A stretch of 56,995 bases of DNA. It comes from Peptoniphilus stercorisuis (GTDB taxonomy: Bacteria > Bacillota > Clostridia > Tissierellales > Peptoniphilaceae). Under the pieces are notes generated by a model, which saw only the letters and a program-made list of their open reading frames with translations, ran no database searches and was not told the DNA's origin. Location of the stretch: assembly GCF_017874395.1 (NCBI RefSeq), contig NZ_JAGGLJ010000013.1, positions 1 to 56,995 on the forward strand. The letters are read 5' to 3'. The position numbers and the translations under genes were made by a program. Shown piece by piece: positions 1 through 6,783 of this stretch. Within the stretch, counting starts at the first letter, position 1; every line of letters starts with the position of its first letter.

Positions 1-10
1 GCTCATTTTT

Positions 11-84
11 TACGCCTTTTGAGGCGTAGCAAGTAAAAAAGGGCCTTGTGCCCGTAAATTAAAAACCACCGGCTAGGCCGGTGG
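11..84. mobile_element. Putative end of an IS200/IS605-type element (palindrome cluster)
   Basis: Three hairpins sit close together: TACGCCT/AGGCGTA (11-28, loop TTTG), GGGC/GCCC (41-53), and CCACCGGC-TAG-GCCGGTGG (66-84), an 8-bp perfect stem with a three-base TAG loop. They are far more GC-rich than the surroundings. Strong subterminal hairpins with tiny loops are typical of IS200/IS605 ends. A similar TAG-loop hairpin lies at the other edge of the window. No transposase reading frame is visible here, so the call is an inference from structure; an intrinsic terminator of an upstream gene is the main alternative. Confidence 0.4.
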
Positions 85-163
85 ATATTTATTTAATATT
101 ACTATTTAGTATTAAATAATAATATTAACTATACTAATATTTAATAGAATTTATTTTTAAGGG

Positions 164-169
164 TATAAT
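164..169 (+). promoter_or_regulatory. -10 element upstream of etfB
   Basis: A perfect TATAAT lies 37 bases before the etfB start. TTAATA at 141-146 is a weak -35 candidate at 17-bp spacing. An AT-rich dyad (ATTTAATA 91-98 / TATTAAAT 110-117) lies further upstream and has no assigned role. Confidence 0.4.
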
Positions 170-205
170 AAATATTAAGATAAAGACATTAGAGGAGGTA
201 TTATT

Positions 206-994
206 TTGGAATATCTAGTTTGTATAAAACAAGTTCCGCAAGTTTCTAAAATGAAAATAGATGAAAACAATAACTTAATAAGAGAAGGTGTAAAAAGCAT
301 TGTAAATCCAGCTGATTTAAATGCTTTAACTTATGCTTTAAAATTAAGAGATAAAACAGGTGGCAGAGTGACAATATTAACTATGGGACCACCTAGTGCA
401 GATGAAGCTTTAAGAGAATGTATTGCTATGGGAGCAGATAGAGGATTTATTGTAAGTTCAAGAGATTTTAAAGGATCAGATACTCTTGCAACTAGTTATA
501 CATTAACTATGGGAGTTAAATATTTAGGTGATTTTGATATAATTTTCACAGGTACACAGACTATTGATGGAGATACAGGACAAGTTGGTCCAGAACTTGC
601 TGAAAATCTCAATATAAATCAAATAGGCTATGTTAAAGAAATAGATTTTGAAGATGGAAAAATTATTGCAACAAGAGAAAGTAAAGATGGAATGCAAGTA
701 GTAGAGGCAAAAATTCCAGCTCTTGTAAGTGTTGTAAGAAATGCAAATGAAGTAATAAAACCTAGTGAAGAAGATTTTGAAAAAGTTAAAGATATGACTT
801 TTGAAATATTAAGCCCAGAAGATATTTTAGCTGATAGTTCAAAAATTGGAATTAGTGGTTCTCCTACTGTAGTAGTTGAAGTATTTCCTCCAGAAGAAAA
901 GAAAACAGGAGTGATGATTCAAGGAAAAGATACAGAAGATAAAGTTAATCAACTTGTGAAGATTTTGGAAGAAAAAACAACTTTAGGATGGTGA
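206..994 (+). CDS. etfB: Electron transfer flavoprotein, beta subunit
   Basis: This is the small subunit of the heterodimeric ETF, which passes electrons between flavoprotein dehydrogenases in the cytoplasm. The 262-residue length is normal. The protein opens with the EtfB signature MEYLVCIKQVP and carries NPADLNALTYAL (about residues 34-45) and DGDTGQVGPE (121-130), the nucleotide-binding loop seen in clostridial ETFs. A TTG start at 206 is chosen because AGAGGAGGT (191-199) precedes it at good spacing. The alpha subunit follows 4 bases downstream. No acyl-CoA dehydrogenase or other partner is adjacent, so the electron donor and acceptor cannot be named from context. Confidence 0.93.
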   Translation: MEYLVCIKQVPQVSKMKIDENNNLIREGVKSIVNPADLNALTYALKLRDKTGGRVTILTMGPPSADEALRECIAMGADRGFIVSSRDFKGSDTLATSYTLTMGVKYLGDFDIIFTGTQTIDGDTGQVGPELAENLNINQIGYVKEIDFEDGKIIATRESKDGMQVVEAKIPALVSVVRNANEVIKPSEEDFEKVKDMTFEILSPEDILADSSKIGISGSPTVVVEVFPPEEKKTGVMIQGKDTEDKVNQLVKILEEKTTLGW

Positions 995-998
995 GAAC

Positions 999-1994
999 AT
1001 GGATTATAAAAATATTTTAGTTGTAATTGATAAAAATAAGTCAAATGGTGAAATTACAAATTTATCTAGAGAACTACTTGCAAAAGCTAGAGAAATGGCA
1101 GATGAATTAGGCGAAAAAGTAATATCTTTAGCTATTGGAAATAATATGAAAGATATTGCTAAAGAAGCAGTATTTTATGGATCAGATAAGTCTATTTATG
1201 TAGATGATGAATTATTAGAAGATTATACAACAATTCCATATACAAGAGTTTTAGATGAAATTATAGATAAATATATGCCAATGGCTGTATTAATAGGTGC
1301 AAATACAGATGGACGTGATTTAGGTGGTAGAATTTGTGCAAGAAGACAAATTGGACTTGTTGCAGATTGTTCTGATATAGAACTTACAGAAGATAAAAAA
1401 GATATTAAATGGATAAGACCTACTTTTGATGGTAAATTATTTTCAGATATAAGAATTTCAAGTTTTCCAAAAATAGGAACTGTTGCATCGGGAGTATTTA
1501 AAGGTGCAAAAAAAGATGAAAGTAGAGATGCAGAAATTATAAAAGAAAATATAACTTTACCTGAAGAAGATATACTTACTATTGTAAAAGAATTTATAAA
1601 ATATCCACAAAAAGAAAAATCCCTTTCAAATTGTGACATTATAGTAAGTGGGGGAATGGGAATAGGAGAAAAAGAAAATTGGCACTTAATAGAAGAACTT
1701 GCAGATGCAGTTCATGGGCTTGTTGGTGCTACAAAACCTGTATGTGATATGGGCTGGGTTCCTGTTGAAGATCAAATTGGATCAACAGGTGTAAGAGTTG
1801 CACCAAAACTTTATATAGCTGTTGGAATATCAGGTGCAATACAACATATTGCAGGAATAAAAAAATCAGATATTATTATAGCTATTAATAATGATCCTGA
1901 AGCACCAATTTTTAAACATGCACATTATGGTTTAGTTGGTGATTTATTTGAAGTTGTGCCAATGCTTACTAAAAAAATAAAAGAATTAAATTAA
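999..1994 (+). CDS. etfA: Electron transfer flavoprotein, alpha subunit
   Basis: This is the large ETF subunit, 331 residues. The N-terminal half is the ETF alpha/beta domain. The C-terminal FAD-binding domain (about 205-331) shows the family hallmarks GSTGVRVAPKLYIAVGISGA, then IQHIAGIKKSDIIIAIN and APIFKHAHYGLVGD. It is translated from ATG 999, four bases after etfB stops, with GGTGAG as ribosome site, so the subunits are made together. It ends before a hairpin shared with the convergent gene at 2036. No ferredoxin-type N-terminal extension is present. Confidence 0.94.
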   Translation: MDYKNILVVIDKNKSNGEITNLSRELLAKAREMADELGEKVISLAIGNNMKDIAKEAVFYGSDKSIYVDDELLEDYTTIPYTRVLDEIIDKYMPMAVLIGANTDGRDLGGRICARRQIGLVADCSDIELTEDKKDIKWIRPTFDGKLFSDIRISSFPKIGTVASGVFKGAKKDESRDAEIIKENITLPEEDILTIVKEFIKYPQKEKSLSNCDIIVSGGMGIGEKENWHLIEELADAVHGLVGATKPVCDMGWVPVEDQIGSTGVRVAPKLYIAVGISGAIQHIAGIKKSDIIIAINNDPEAPIFKHAHYGLVGDLFEVVPMLTKKIKELN

Positions 1995-2005
1995 TATAAA
2001 TAAAA

Positions 2006-2033
2006 GACTGTAGAAAAATCTACAGCCTTTTTT
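2006..2033. terminator. Bidirectional terminator between etfA and the convergent hydrolase gene
   Basis: Arms GACTGTAGA (2006-2014) and TCTACAGCC (2019-2027) pair with one mismatch. Six T follow on the plus strand, and an A-rich flank gives a U-run on the minus strand. Confidence 0.8.
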
Positions 2034-2035
2034 AT

Positions 2036-2632
2036 TTAAATTTTAAAGATTTCAAAATTTACAAATAATAGAAATAATGAATATATAGTTGAGATTATAA
2101 ATATTTTATTTTCTAACTTTCCACCAGTTTTAATTGTAATAGGTGCAGAAAATCTTTTCTTTAAAGGATAAAAAATCTGTAATCCTCTTGGATTGAAAAA
2201 ATCTGCAATTAAGTGAGTTATATATCCAATTAAAAATCCATAGTAAATTTCATTTAATAAATATTTTTCGCTTATTATTTTTACGACTATACTTGCTAGA
2301 AAAAGCCCCAAAAAACTATGGGTAAAAGTTCTATGACTTGAATATCCAAGTAGTATTAATACTATTCCAAGAGGTAGAAATATTTCATTATCACTAATAA
2401 AGTGAAAATATATAGAAATACAACCTAAGGTAAAGTATAGAATAAATTTAGAAAATCCATTTTGAAATAATAAAATTTTTTGATTTAATTTAGCTTTTGG
2501 ATGATCTAAATCTGGAATAAGTGAACTAATTAAAGAAAAAGCAAGTATTAAAGCTTTAGATTTAATTGGTAAATTTGTCGTTAAAGTAAGTGAAGCAGTT
2601 GCTCCTAGTGCTAAATGTGTTTTGCCTGTCAT
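2036..2632 (-). CDS. YdjM-type membrane-bound metal-dependent hydrolase (DUF457)
   Basis: A 198-residue membrane protein of the YdjM/DUF457 family (LexA-binding, inner-membrane putative hydrolases), whose substrate is unknown. It shows the conserved metal-ligand motifs: H6 in KTHLALG, PDLDHP (40-45), HRTFTHS (100-106) and HLIADFFNPRG (140-150). These are spread among about four to five hydrophobic segments. The start is ATG 2632 (complement). It stands alone as a transcription unit, facing etfA across a shared terminator. Family assignment is firm from the motif order; the reaction is not established. Confidence 0.82.
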   Translation of the reverse strand: MTGKTHLALGATASLTLTTNLPIKSKALILAFSLISSLIPDLDHPKAKLNQKILLFQNGFSKFILYFTLGCISIYFHFISDNEIFLPLGIVLILLGYSSHRTFTHSFLGLFLASIVVKIISEKYLLNEIYYGFLIGYITHLIADFFNPRGLQIFYPLKKRFSAPITIKTGGKLENKIFIISTIYSLFLLFVNFEIFKI

Positions 2633-2716
2633 AAAATCTCCCTTGTTGATATTTTAAAGTATTAATTATAAAGTAAAAAGAACATCTATTCAAGGGAAGT
2701 ATTAATAATTAAAGTG

Positions 2717-3154
2717 TTATTTGTGATTACAAGTACATCTTCCAAATTTTTCAATACAATTACATTTAATATTGTTATTAGCTTCTTTTTCAGAAAGAGT
2801 TGTTTTTAAATCCTCTATGTCTTTAGAACTAAGCTCATTAGATTCTATTAAATATTTAATCATTTTTCCAATACCCTTACTACATATTTTATAAGCTGCA
2901 TCATTAAAAATAGCCTCTTGAGCTTCTTTTTCAGTCATAAGTGGAATATAAATATTTTTATTTCCTTCTTTTTTTACAATAAGTACATTTTTATCTACAA
3001 GTCTTGCAAGCATTGTTTTAATAGTAGTAGGTTTCCAACTATTAGTTTCTGAAAGAATATTTATAACATCTCTACTAGTTGTGTTTTTGTAGGACCAGAT
3101 AACTTTCATAATATCTAGTTCAGCATTAGAAATATTTAACTTTTTTTCTTCCAT
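2717..3154 (-). CDS. BlaI/CopY-type winged-helix repressor with C-terminal cysteine motif
   Basis: A 145-residue repressor of the BlaI/MecI/CopY family. The N-terminal winged helix (about 5-75) has the family pattern ISNAELDIMKVIW and KPTTIKTMLARL. The C-terminal tail holds C131-N-C133 and C140-T-C142. CopY proteins carry a CxC-x4-CxC tail that binds Cu(I) or Zn(II); here the spacer is six residues, so this is a variant. The promoter carries a perfect cop-box overlapping the probable start site, which suggests autoregulation. No copper ATPase or BlaR-like protease gene lies in the window, so its targets must be elsewhere. ATG 3154 is preceded by AGGAGG. A penicillinase repressor is the less likely alternative. 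Confidence 0.82.
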   Translation of the reverse strand: MEEKKLNISNAELDIMKVIWSYKNTTSRDVINILSETNSWKPTTIKTMLARLVDKNVLIVKKEGNKNIYIPLMTEKEAQEAIFNDAAYKICSKGIGKMIKYLIESNELSSKDIEDLKTTLSEKEANNNIKCNCIEKFGRCTCNHK

Positions 3155-3175
3155 AATATACCTCCTAAAGAAAAT

Positions 3176-3191
3176 GACTACATTTGTAGTC
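3176..3191. promoter_or_regulatory. Perfect cop-box operator
   Basis: GACTACA-TT-TGTAGTC is a perfect 7+2+7 inverted repeat containing the CopY consensus TACAnnTGTA. It sits 11 bases downstream of the -10 of the minus-strand promoter and before the ribosome site, so bound repressor would block initiation. Confidence 0.78.
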
Positions 3192-3202
3192 TAATTATTT
3201 AA

Positions 3203-3230
3203 ATTATATATTCTTTTTAAAAAAAGTCAA
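3203..3230 (-). promoter_or_regulatory. Consensus sigma-A promoter of the CopY-type repressor
   Basis: Read on the minus strand: TTGACT (complement 3225-3230), 16 bp, TATAAT (complement 3203-3208). The cop-box follows immediately. Confidence 0.75.
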
Positions 3231-3293
3231 TATAATTTAAGTTATGTAATTAATATATTTAATCTCTAAATAAGTAAAATAAGAGCTTTTATA

Positions 3294-3302
3294 TGGTATA
3301 AT
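3294..3302 (+). promoter_or_regulatory. Extended -10 promoter of the M24 peptidase gene
   Basis: TGG-TATAAT is an extended -10 (TGnTATAAT), 33 bases before the start codon. No good -35 is seen. Confidence 0.55.
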
Positions 3303-3334
3303 GCAATTATAATTTAGAAAGGGTGAATAATATT

Positions 3335-4411
3335 ATGAATGAAAAAAGATTAGAAAAAGTTTTAGAAAAGATGAAAGAAGACAATTTAGATCAACTTTTA
3401 CTTTGTGATCCTTCTTCGATATTTTATTTAACAAATAAATGGATTTACCCTGGAGAGAGAATGCATATTCTTAGCATTGTCTCCAATGGCGATGTTAAGT
3501 TTTTTGTAAATAAACTATTTCCTATAGAAGAAGATTTAGGTGTTGAAATAGTATGGCTTGATGATACAGATGAACAAATTAAAATTTTGTCTGATTATGT
3601 AATACCTAGATTTGTAGGTGTAGATAAAGATTTATCTGCTAAGTTTTTAATTCCTATTATGAATGTAGTAGATGATGCAGATTTTATAGTTGGTTCTTAT
3701 ATAATAGATAATTTAAGAGCTATAAAAGATGAAGATGAAATAGTAAATATGAAAAAATCCTCTAGTTTAAATGATAAAGCTATGGAAAAGATGAAAGATA
3801 AATTAAGTTTAGATTTATCTGAAAAAGAGATGGGTAGATTTCTTGCAGATACATATGAAGAGCTTGGAGCTAGTGGTTTTTCCTTTGATCCTATAATAGC
3901 TTATGGGAAAAATGCATCAAATCCACATCATGAAAATGATGATTCTAAAAAAGAGATTGGAGATTCAATAGTTGTAGATATGGGATGTAGATATTTAGAT
4001 TATTGTTCTGATATGACTAGAACTTTCTTTTATAAGGAAGTAAGTGATGAAGATAAAAAAGTATATGATACAGTTCTTCTTGCAAATTTAAAAGCAATAG
4101 AGAAAATTAAACCAGGAGAATTATTATCAAATATAGATAAAGCGGCAAGAGATGTAATTGAAGAAGCAGGTTATGGAGAATACTTTACTCATAGAACAGG
4201 ACATTTTATAGGTCTTGAAACTCATGATAAGGGAGATGTATCTTCAGCAAATCACAATATTTGTGAAGTTGGAAATATTTTTTCTATTGAACCAGGTATA
4301 TATATTCCAGGTGGAGTAGGAGTTAGAATAGAAGATCTTGTACTTGTAACAGAAGATGGATGTGAGATTTTAAATTCTTATCCTAAAGAACTTCAAATTA
4401 TTAATAATTAA
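3335..4411 (+). CDS. M24-family Xaa-Pro aminopeptidase/dipeptidase
   Basis: A cytoplasmic metallopeptidase predicted to remove N-terminal residues next to proline. The protein has 358 residues in the pita-bread fold. An N-terminal creatinase-like domain (1-125) is followed by the catalytic domain, whose five metal ligands are all visible: D215 (VVDMG), D226 (SDMTRTFF), H290 (TGHFIGLETHD), E319 (SIEPGIY) and E333 (RIEDLV). ATG 3335 fits GAAAGGGTG as ribosome site; an in-frame GTG at 3323 lies inside that site and is unlikely. It is monocistronic, between an extended -10 and a terminator. Aminopeptidase P versus prolidase cannot be separated by eye. Confidence 0.88.
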   Translation: MNEKRLEKVLEKMKEDNLDQLLLCDPSSIFYLTNKWIYPGERMHILSIVSNGDVKFFVNKLFPIEEDLGVEIVWLDDTDEQIKILSDYVIPRFVGVDKDLSAKFLIPIMNVVDDADFIVGSYIIDNLRAIKDEDEIVNMKKSSSLNDKAMEKMKDKLSLDLSEKEMGRFLADTYEELGASGFSFDPIIAYGKNASNPHHENDDSKKEIGDSIVVDMGCRYLDYCSDMTRTFFYKEVSDEDKKVYDTVLLANLKAIEKIKPGELLSNIDKAARDVIEEAGYGEYFTHRTGHFIGLETHDKGDVSSANHNICEVGNIFSIEPGIYIPGGVGVRIEDLVLVTEDGCEILNSYPKELQIINN

Positions 4412-4423
4412 ATAAAAGACAAT

Positions 4424-4456
4424 AGACGTTTTGTTTAAATACTTAACGTCTTTTTT
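4424..4456 (+). terminator. Terminator after the M24 peptidase gene
   Basis: AGACGTT (4424-4430) pairs with AACGTCT (4445-4451) across a 14-base loop, followed by a T-run. Confidence 0.7.
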
Positions 4457-4542
4457 ATTTAATATAGTGACTTTTATATTAAACTAATATAATATTTAAG
4501 ATAGTTTAATAAATATAAAAATATTGTTAATTAGGAGGAAAG

Positions 4543-5892
4543 ATGGAAAAAAATAAACTTGGAACTGAGAATGTAAAAAGCCTTCTTATTTCACTTGCAA
4601 TTCCAGCTATAATAGGACAACTTGTAAGTCTTATATATAATATAGTAGATAGAATATACATAGGAAGAATAAGTGATATTGGCTCAACTGCACTTACTGG
4701 TGTTGGAGTTTGTGCACCACTTTTAATAGTTATATCAGCCTTTGCAGTTTTAGTTGGAATAGGAGGAGCTCCAAGAGCCTCTATTAAAATGGGTGAGGAT
4801 AAAAAAGATGAAGCAGAAGATATTTTAGGTAATTGTTTTATTACTCTTGTATTAATTTCTGCAATACTTACGATTTTATTTTTTATATTTAATGAAAGAT
4901 TACTTATTTTATTTGGTGCTAGTGAAAAAACTCTTCCCTATGCACTTGAATATATGAATATATATACTGTAGGAATAATATTTGTATCTATAACTATAGG
5001 ACTTAATCCCTTTATTACAGCTCAAGGTTTTGCAAATATTAGTATGATGACTATTTCAATAGGTGCTATATTAAATATTGTACTAGATCCGATTTTTATT
5101 TATGGACTTAATATGGGAGTTAAAGGAGCTGCTCTTGCAACTACAATATCTCAAGGAGTATCTGCAATATTTGTAATGTATTTTTTATGTAAGAGATCTA
5201 ATTTGAGAATTAAAAAAAAGAATTTTAAATTAAAAAAATCTATTATGATTCCTGTATTATTTCTTGGATTATCACCTTTTGTAATGCAAATAACAGAAAG
5301 TTTTTTAATGATTGCCTTTAATGCACAACTTCAAGTATATGGTGGAGATTTAGCCGTTGGAGCAATGACAATAGCAACTACTGCAATGAATTTTATATTT
5401 TTACCTTTATCAGGTATAACTCAAGGTGCTCAGCCTATTATGAGTTATAATTATGGAGCAAAAAATAAAGAGAGAATGAAAGAAACCTTTAAATACTTAG
5501 TAAAGGCCGCTATGACATATAGTGTTTTATTCTTTTTATTTATTATGATATGCCCAAGATTTTTTGCATCACTTTTTACAAAGGATAAGGAATTAATAGA
5601 AATAACAGTAAAAGGACTTAGAGTTTATTTAGCTGGGGCTATAGCAGTTGGAGTTCAAACTTCTTGCCAACATACATTATTAGCTTTAGGAAATGCTAAG
5701 ACTTCGCTATTTTTAGCACTTCTTAGAAAAATAGTCCTTTTAATTCCATTAATTTATATATTACCAAGATTTTTTGAAAATAAAGTTTTTGCAGTTTTTG
5801 TTGCAGAGCCAATAGCAGACATATTATCAGCAATTGTAACGGCTACACTTTTTTATAGATATTTTAAAAAAGTTTTAAATGAAATTAGCTAA
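4543..5892 (+). CDS. MATE-family multidrug efflux transporter
   Basis: A 449-residue integral membrane protein with about 12 hydrophobic segments in two homologous halves, typical of MATE cation-coupled exporters (MepA/NorM branch). Family signatures include IPAIIGQLVSLIYNIVDRIY near the N-terminus, PFITAQGFANISMMT in the first half, and QGAQPIMSYNYGAKN at the start of the sixth loop of the second half. ATG 4543 follows AGGAGG. It forms its own unit, with a TATAAT at 4488-4493 upstream and a bidirectional hairpin downstream. The substrate cannot be inferred. Confidence 0.9.
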   Translation: MEKNKLGTENVKSLLISLAIPAIIGQLVSLIYNIVDRIYIGRISDIGSTALTGVGVCAPLLIVISAFAVLVGIGGAPRASIKMGEDKKDEAEDILGNCFITLVLISAILTILFFIFNERLLILFGASEKTLPYALEYMNIYTVGIIFVSITIGLNPFITAQGFANISMMTISIGAILNIVLDPIFIYGLNMGVKGAALATTISQGVSAIFVMYFLCKRSNLRIKKKNFKLKKSIMIPVLFLGLSPFVMQITESFLMIAFNAQLQVYGGDLAVGAMTIATTAMNFIFLPLSGITQGAQPIMSYNYGAKNKERMKETFKYLVKAAMTYSVLFFLFIMICPRFFASLFTKDKELIEITVKGLRVYLAGAIAVGVQTSCQHTLLALGNAKTSLFLALLRKIVLLIPLIYILPRFFENKVFAVFVAEPIADILSAIVTATLFYRYFKKVLNEIS

Positions 5893-5897
5893 AAGAA

Positions 5898-5921
5898 AAA
5901 AAGAGGATTAATCCTCTTTTT
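5898..5921. terminator. Bidirectional terminator overlapping the 3' end of the SirC-like gene
   Basis: AAAAAGAGGATT/AATCCTCTTTTT is a perfect 24-base palindrome with T-runs in both directions. It ends the MATE gene (plus) and the SirC-like gene (minus). The last codons and stop of the minus gene (from 5908) lie inside the hairpin. Confidence 0.8.
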
Positions 5922-6594
5922 CTTTTTTGTCTTCTTCAGTTTTATTAAAGTCTTCAATAATTTCTTCTGCTTCTTTTTCACGATCTTTTAAATCATTTTT
6001 TAAATCTTCAAGATAATTATTTAAAGTTATTTTTTCGCTATTATAAAGTTCTCTTATAGTTTTATCAATATTAAGAGCATTTCTTTTAACAAGTTCTTTT
6101 CTTATTTTATTTAATATTAGTATTTTTTCGCCATTATATCCATCTAAAAGTTTTAAAATATCTTCATATACAATTTCAGTTATAGTTGGATTGATGCCAT
6201 TTGTAGTTATTCCAACAGTTAAACCTTCCTTAGAAAGGGTCTTATTCATTAGAAGTGTTGAATTTGAAATAATATCGCATCTTTCATAGGGGATTTTGGA
6301 TTTTTCAGCTCTTTTTTCAAGGGCATAATTTAAATCAAAACTATGAGTTGCTATTATTAAGTAATCATATCCAAAGAAAACAAAATTTTTATCTATTGTT
6401 CCTTTTTTAAGTAATACTCTTTCAGAATGCTCATCAGAAAGTTTAAAAATTTCTTCTATAAAATCCTCAGAAATTACATATATTTTAAATTCTGAATCAA
6501 GAAGTCTTTTTATTCTGTCATAGGCCATTAATCCACCGCCTATTACAAGAACTGTTTTATTTTGTGTATCAAAGCTCATTGGTAAGTAACGCAT
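5908..6594 (-). CDS. Precorrin-2 dehydrogenase/sirohydrochlorin ferrochelatase-like NAD(P) protein
   Basis: A 228-residue protein resembling the CysG N-terminal/Met8/SirC family, which oxidises precorrin-2 with NAD. It starts with a short beta strand, then VLVIGGGLMAYDRIKRLL (Rossmann glycine motif 19-21). Later it has YDYLIIATHSFDLNYAL, matching the family's LVIAAT-D--LN strand, and LTVGITTNGINPTITEIV, matching the IST-G-SP motif. The C-terminal 60 residues are highly charged and probably helical. No other tetrapyrrole, cobalamin or siroheme gene is nearby, so its substrate may differ from precorrin-2. ATG 6594 (complement) has a good AGGAGG. Confidence 0.65.
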   Translation of the reverse strand: MRYLPMSFDTQNKTVLVIGGGLMAYDRIKRLLDSEFKIYVISEDFIEEIFKLSDEHSERVLLKKGTIDKNFVFFGYDYLIIATHSFDLNYALEKRAEKSKIPYERCDIISNSTLLMNKTLSKEGLTVGITTNGINPTITEIVYEDILKLLDGYNGEKILILNKIRKELVKRNALNIDKTIRELYNSEKITLNNYLEDLKNDLKDREKEAEEIIEDFNKTEEDKKEKED

Positions 6595-6734
6595 AATATT
6601 CCTCCTTACTATATAAATACCTAAAACTAAAATATAATAACATATTCAGTTACAAATTATAAGAAAATGTTAACATAATGTTTCTAAAATGAAGTAATTG
6701 CAATAAAGTTGTAATATGGATTGATATTTTCTTA

Positions 6735-6743
6735 TGTTATAAT
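6735..6743 (+). promoter_or_regulatory. Extended -10 promoter of the first SLH gene
   Basis: TGT-TATAAT, 41 bases before the start codon. The identical ATGTTATAAT core precedes the second SLH gene, hinting at shared expression. No convincing -35 is seen. Confidence 0.55.
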
Positions 6744-6783
6744 ATGGGTAAGTTAGAATTTATTTTGAATGGAGGTATAAAGA

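Noticed and set aside
1223-1639. Open frame on the minus strand inside etfA
   Set aside because: It is a mirror of a strongly coding plus-strand gene, with no ribosome site or recognisable protein. The same applies to minus-strand frames at 12100-12474, 32777-33097, 43537-43896 and 51708-51983.
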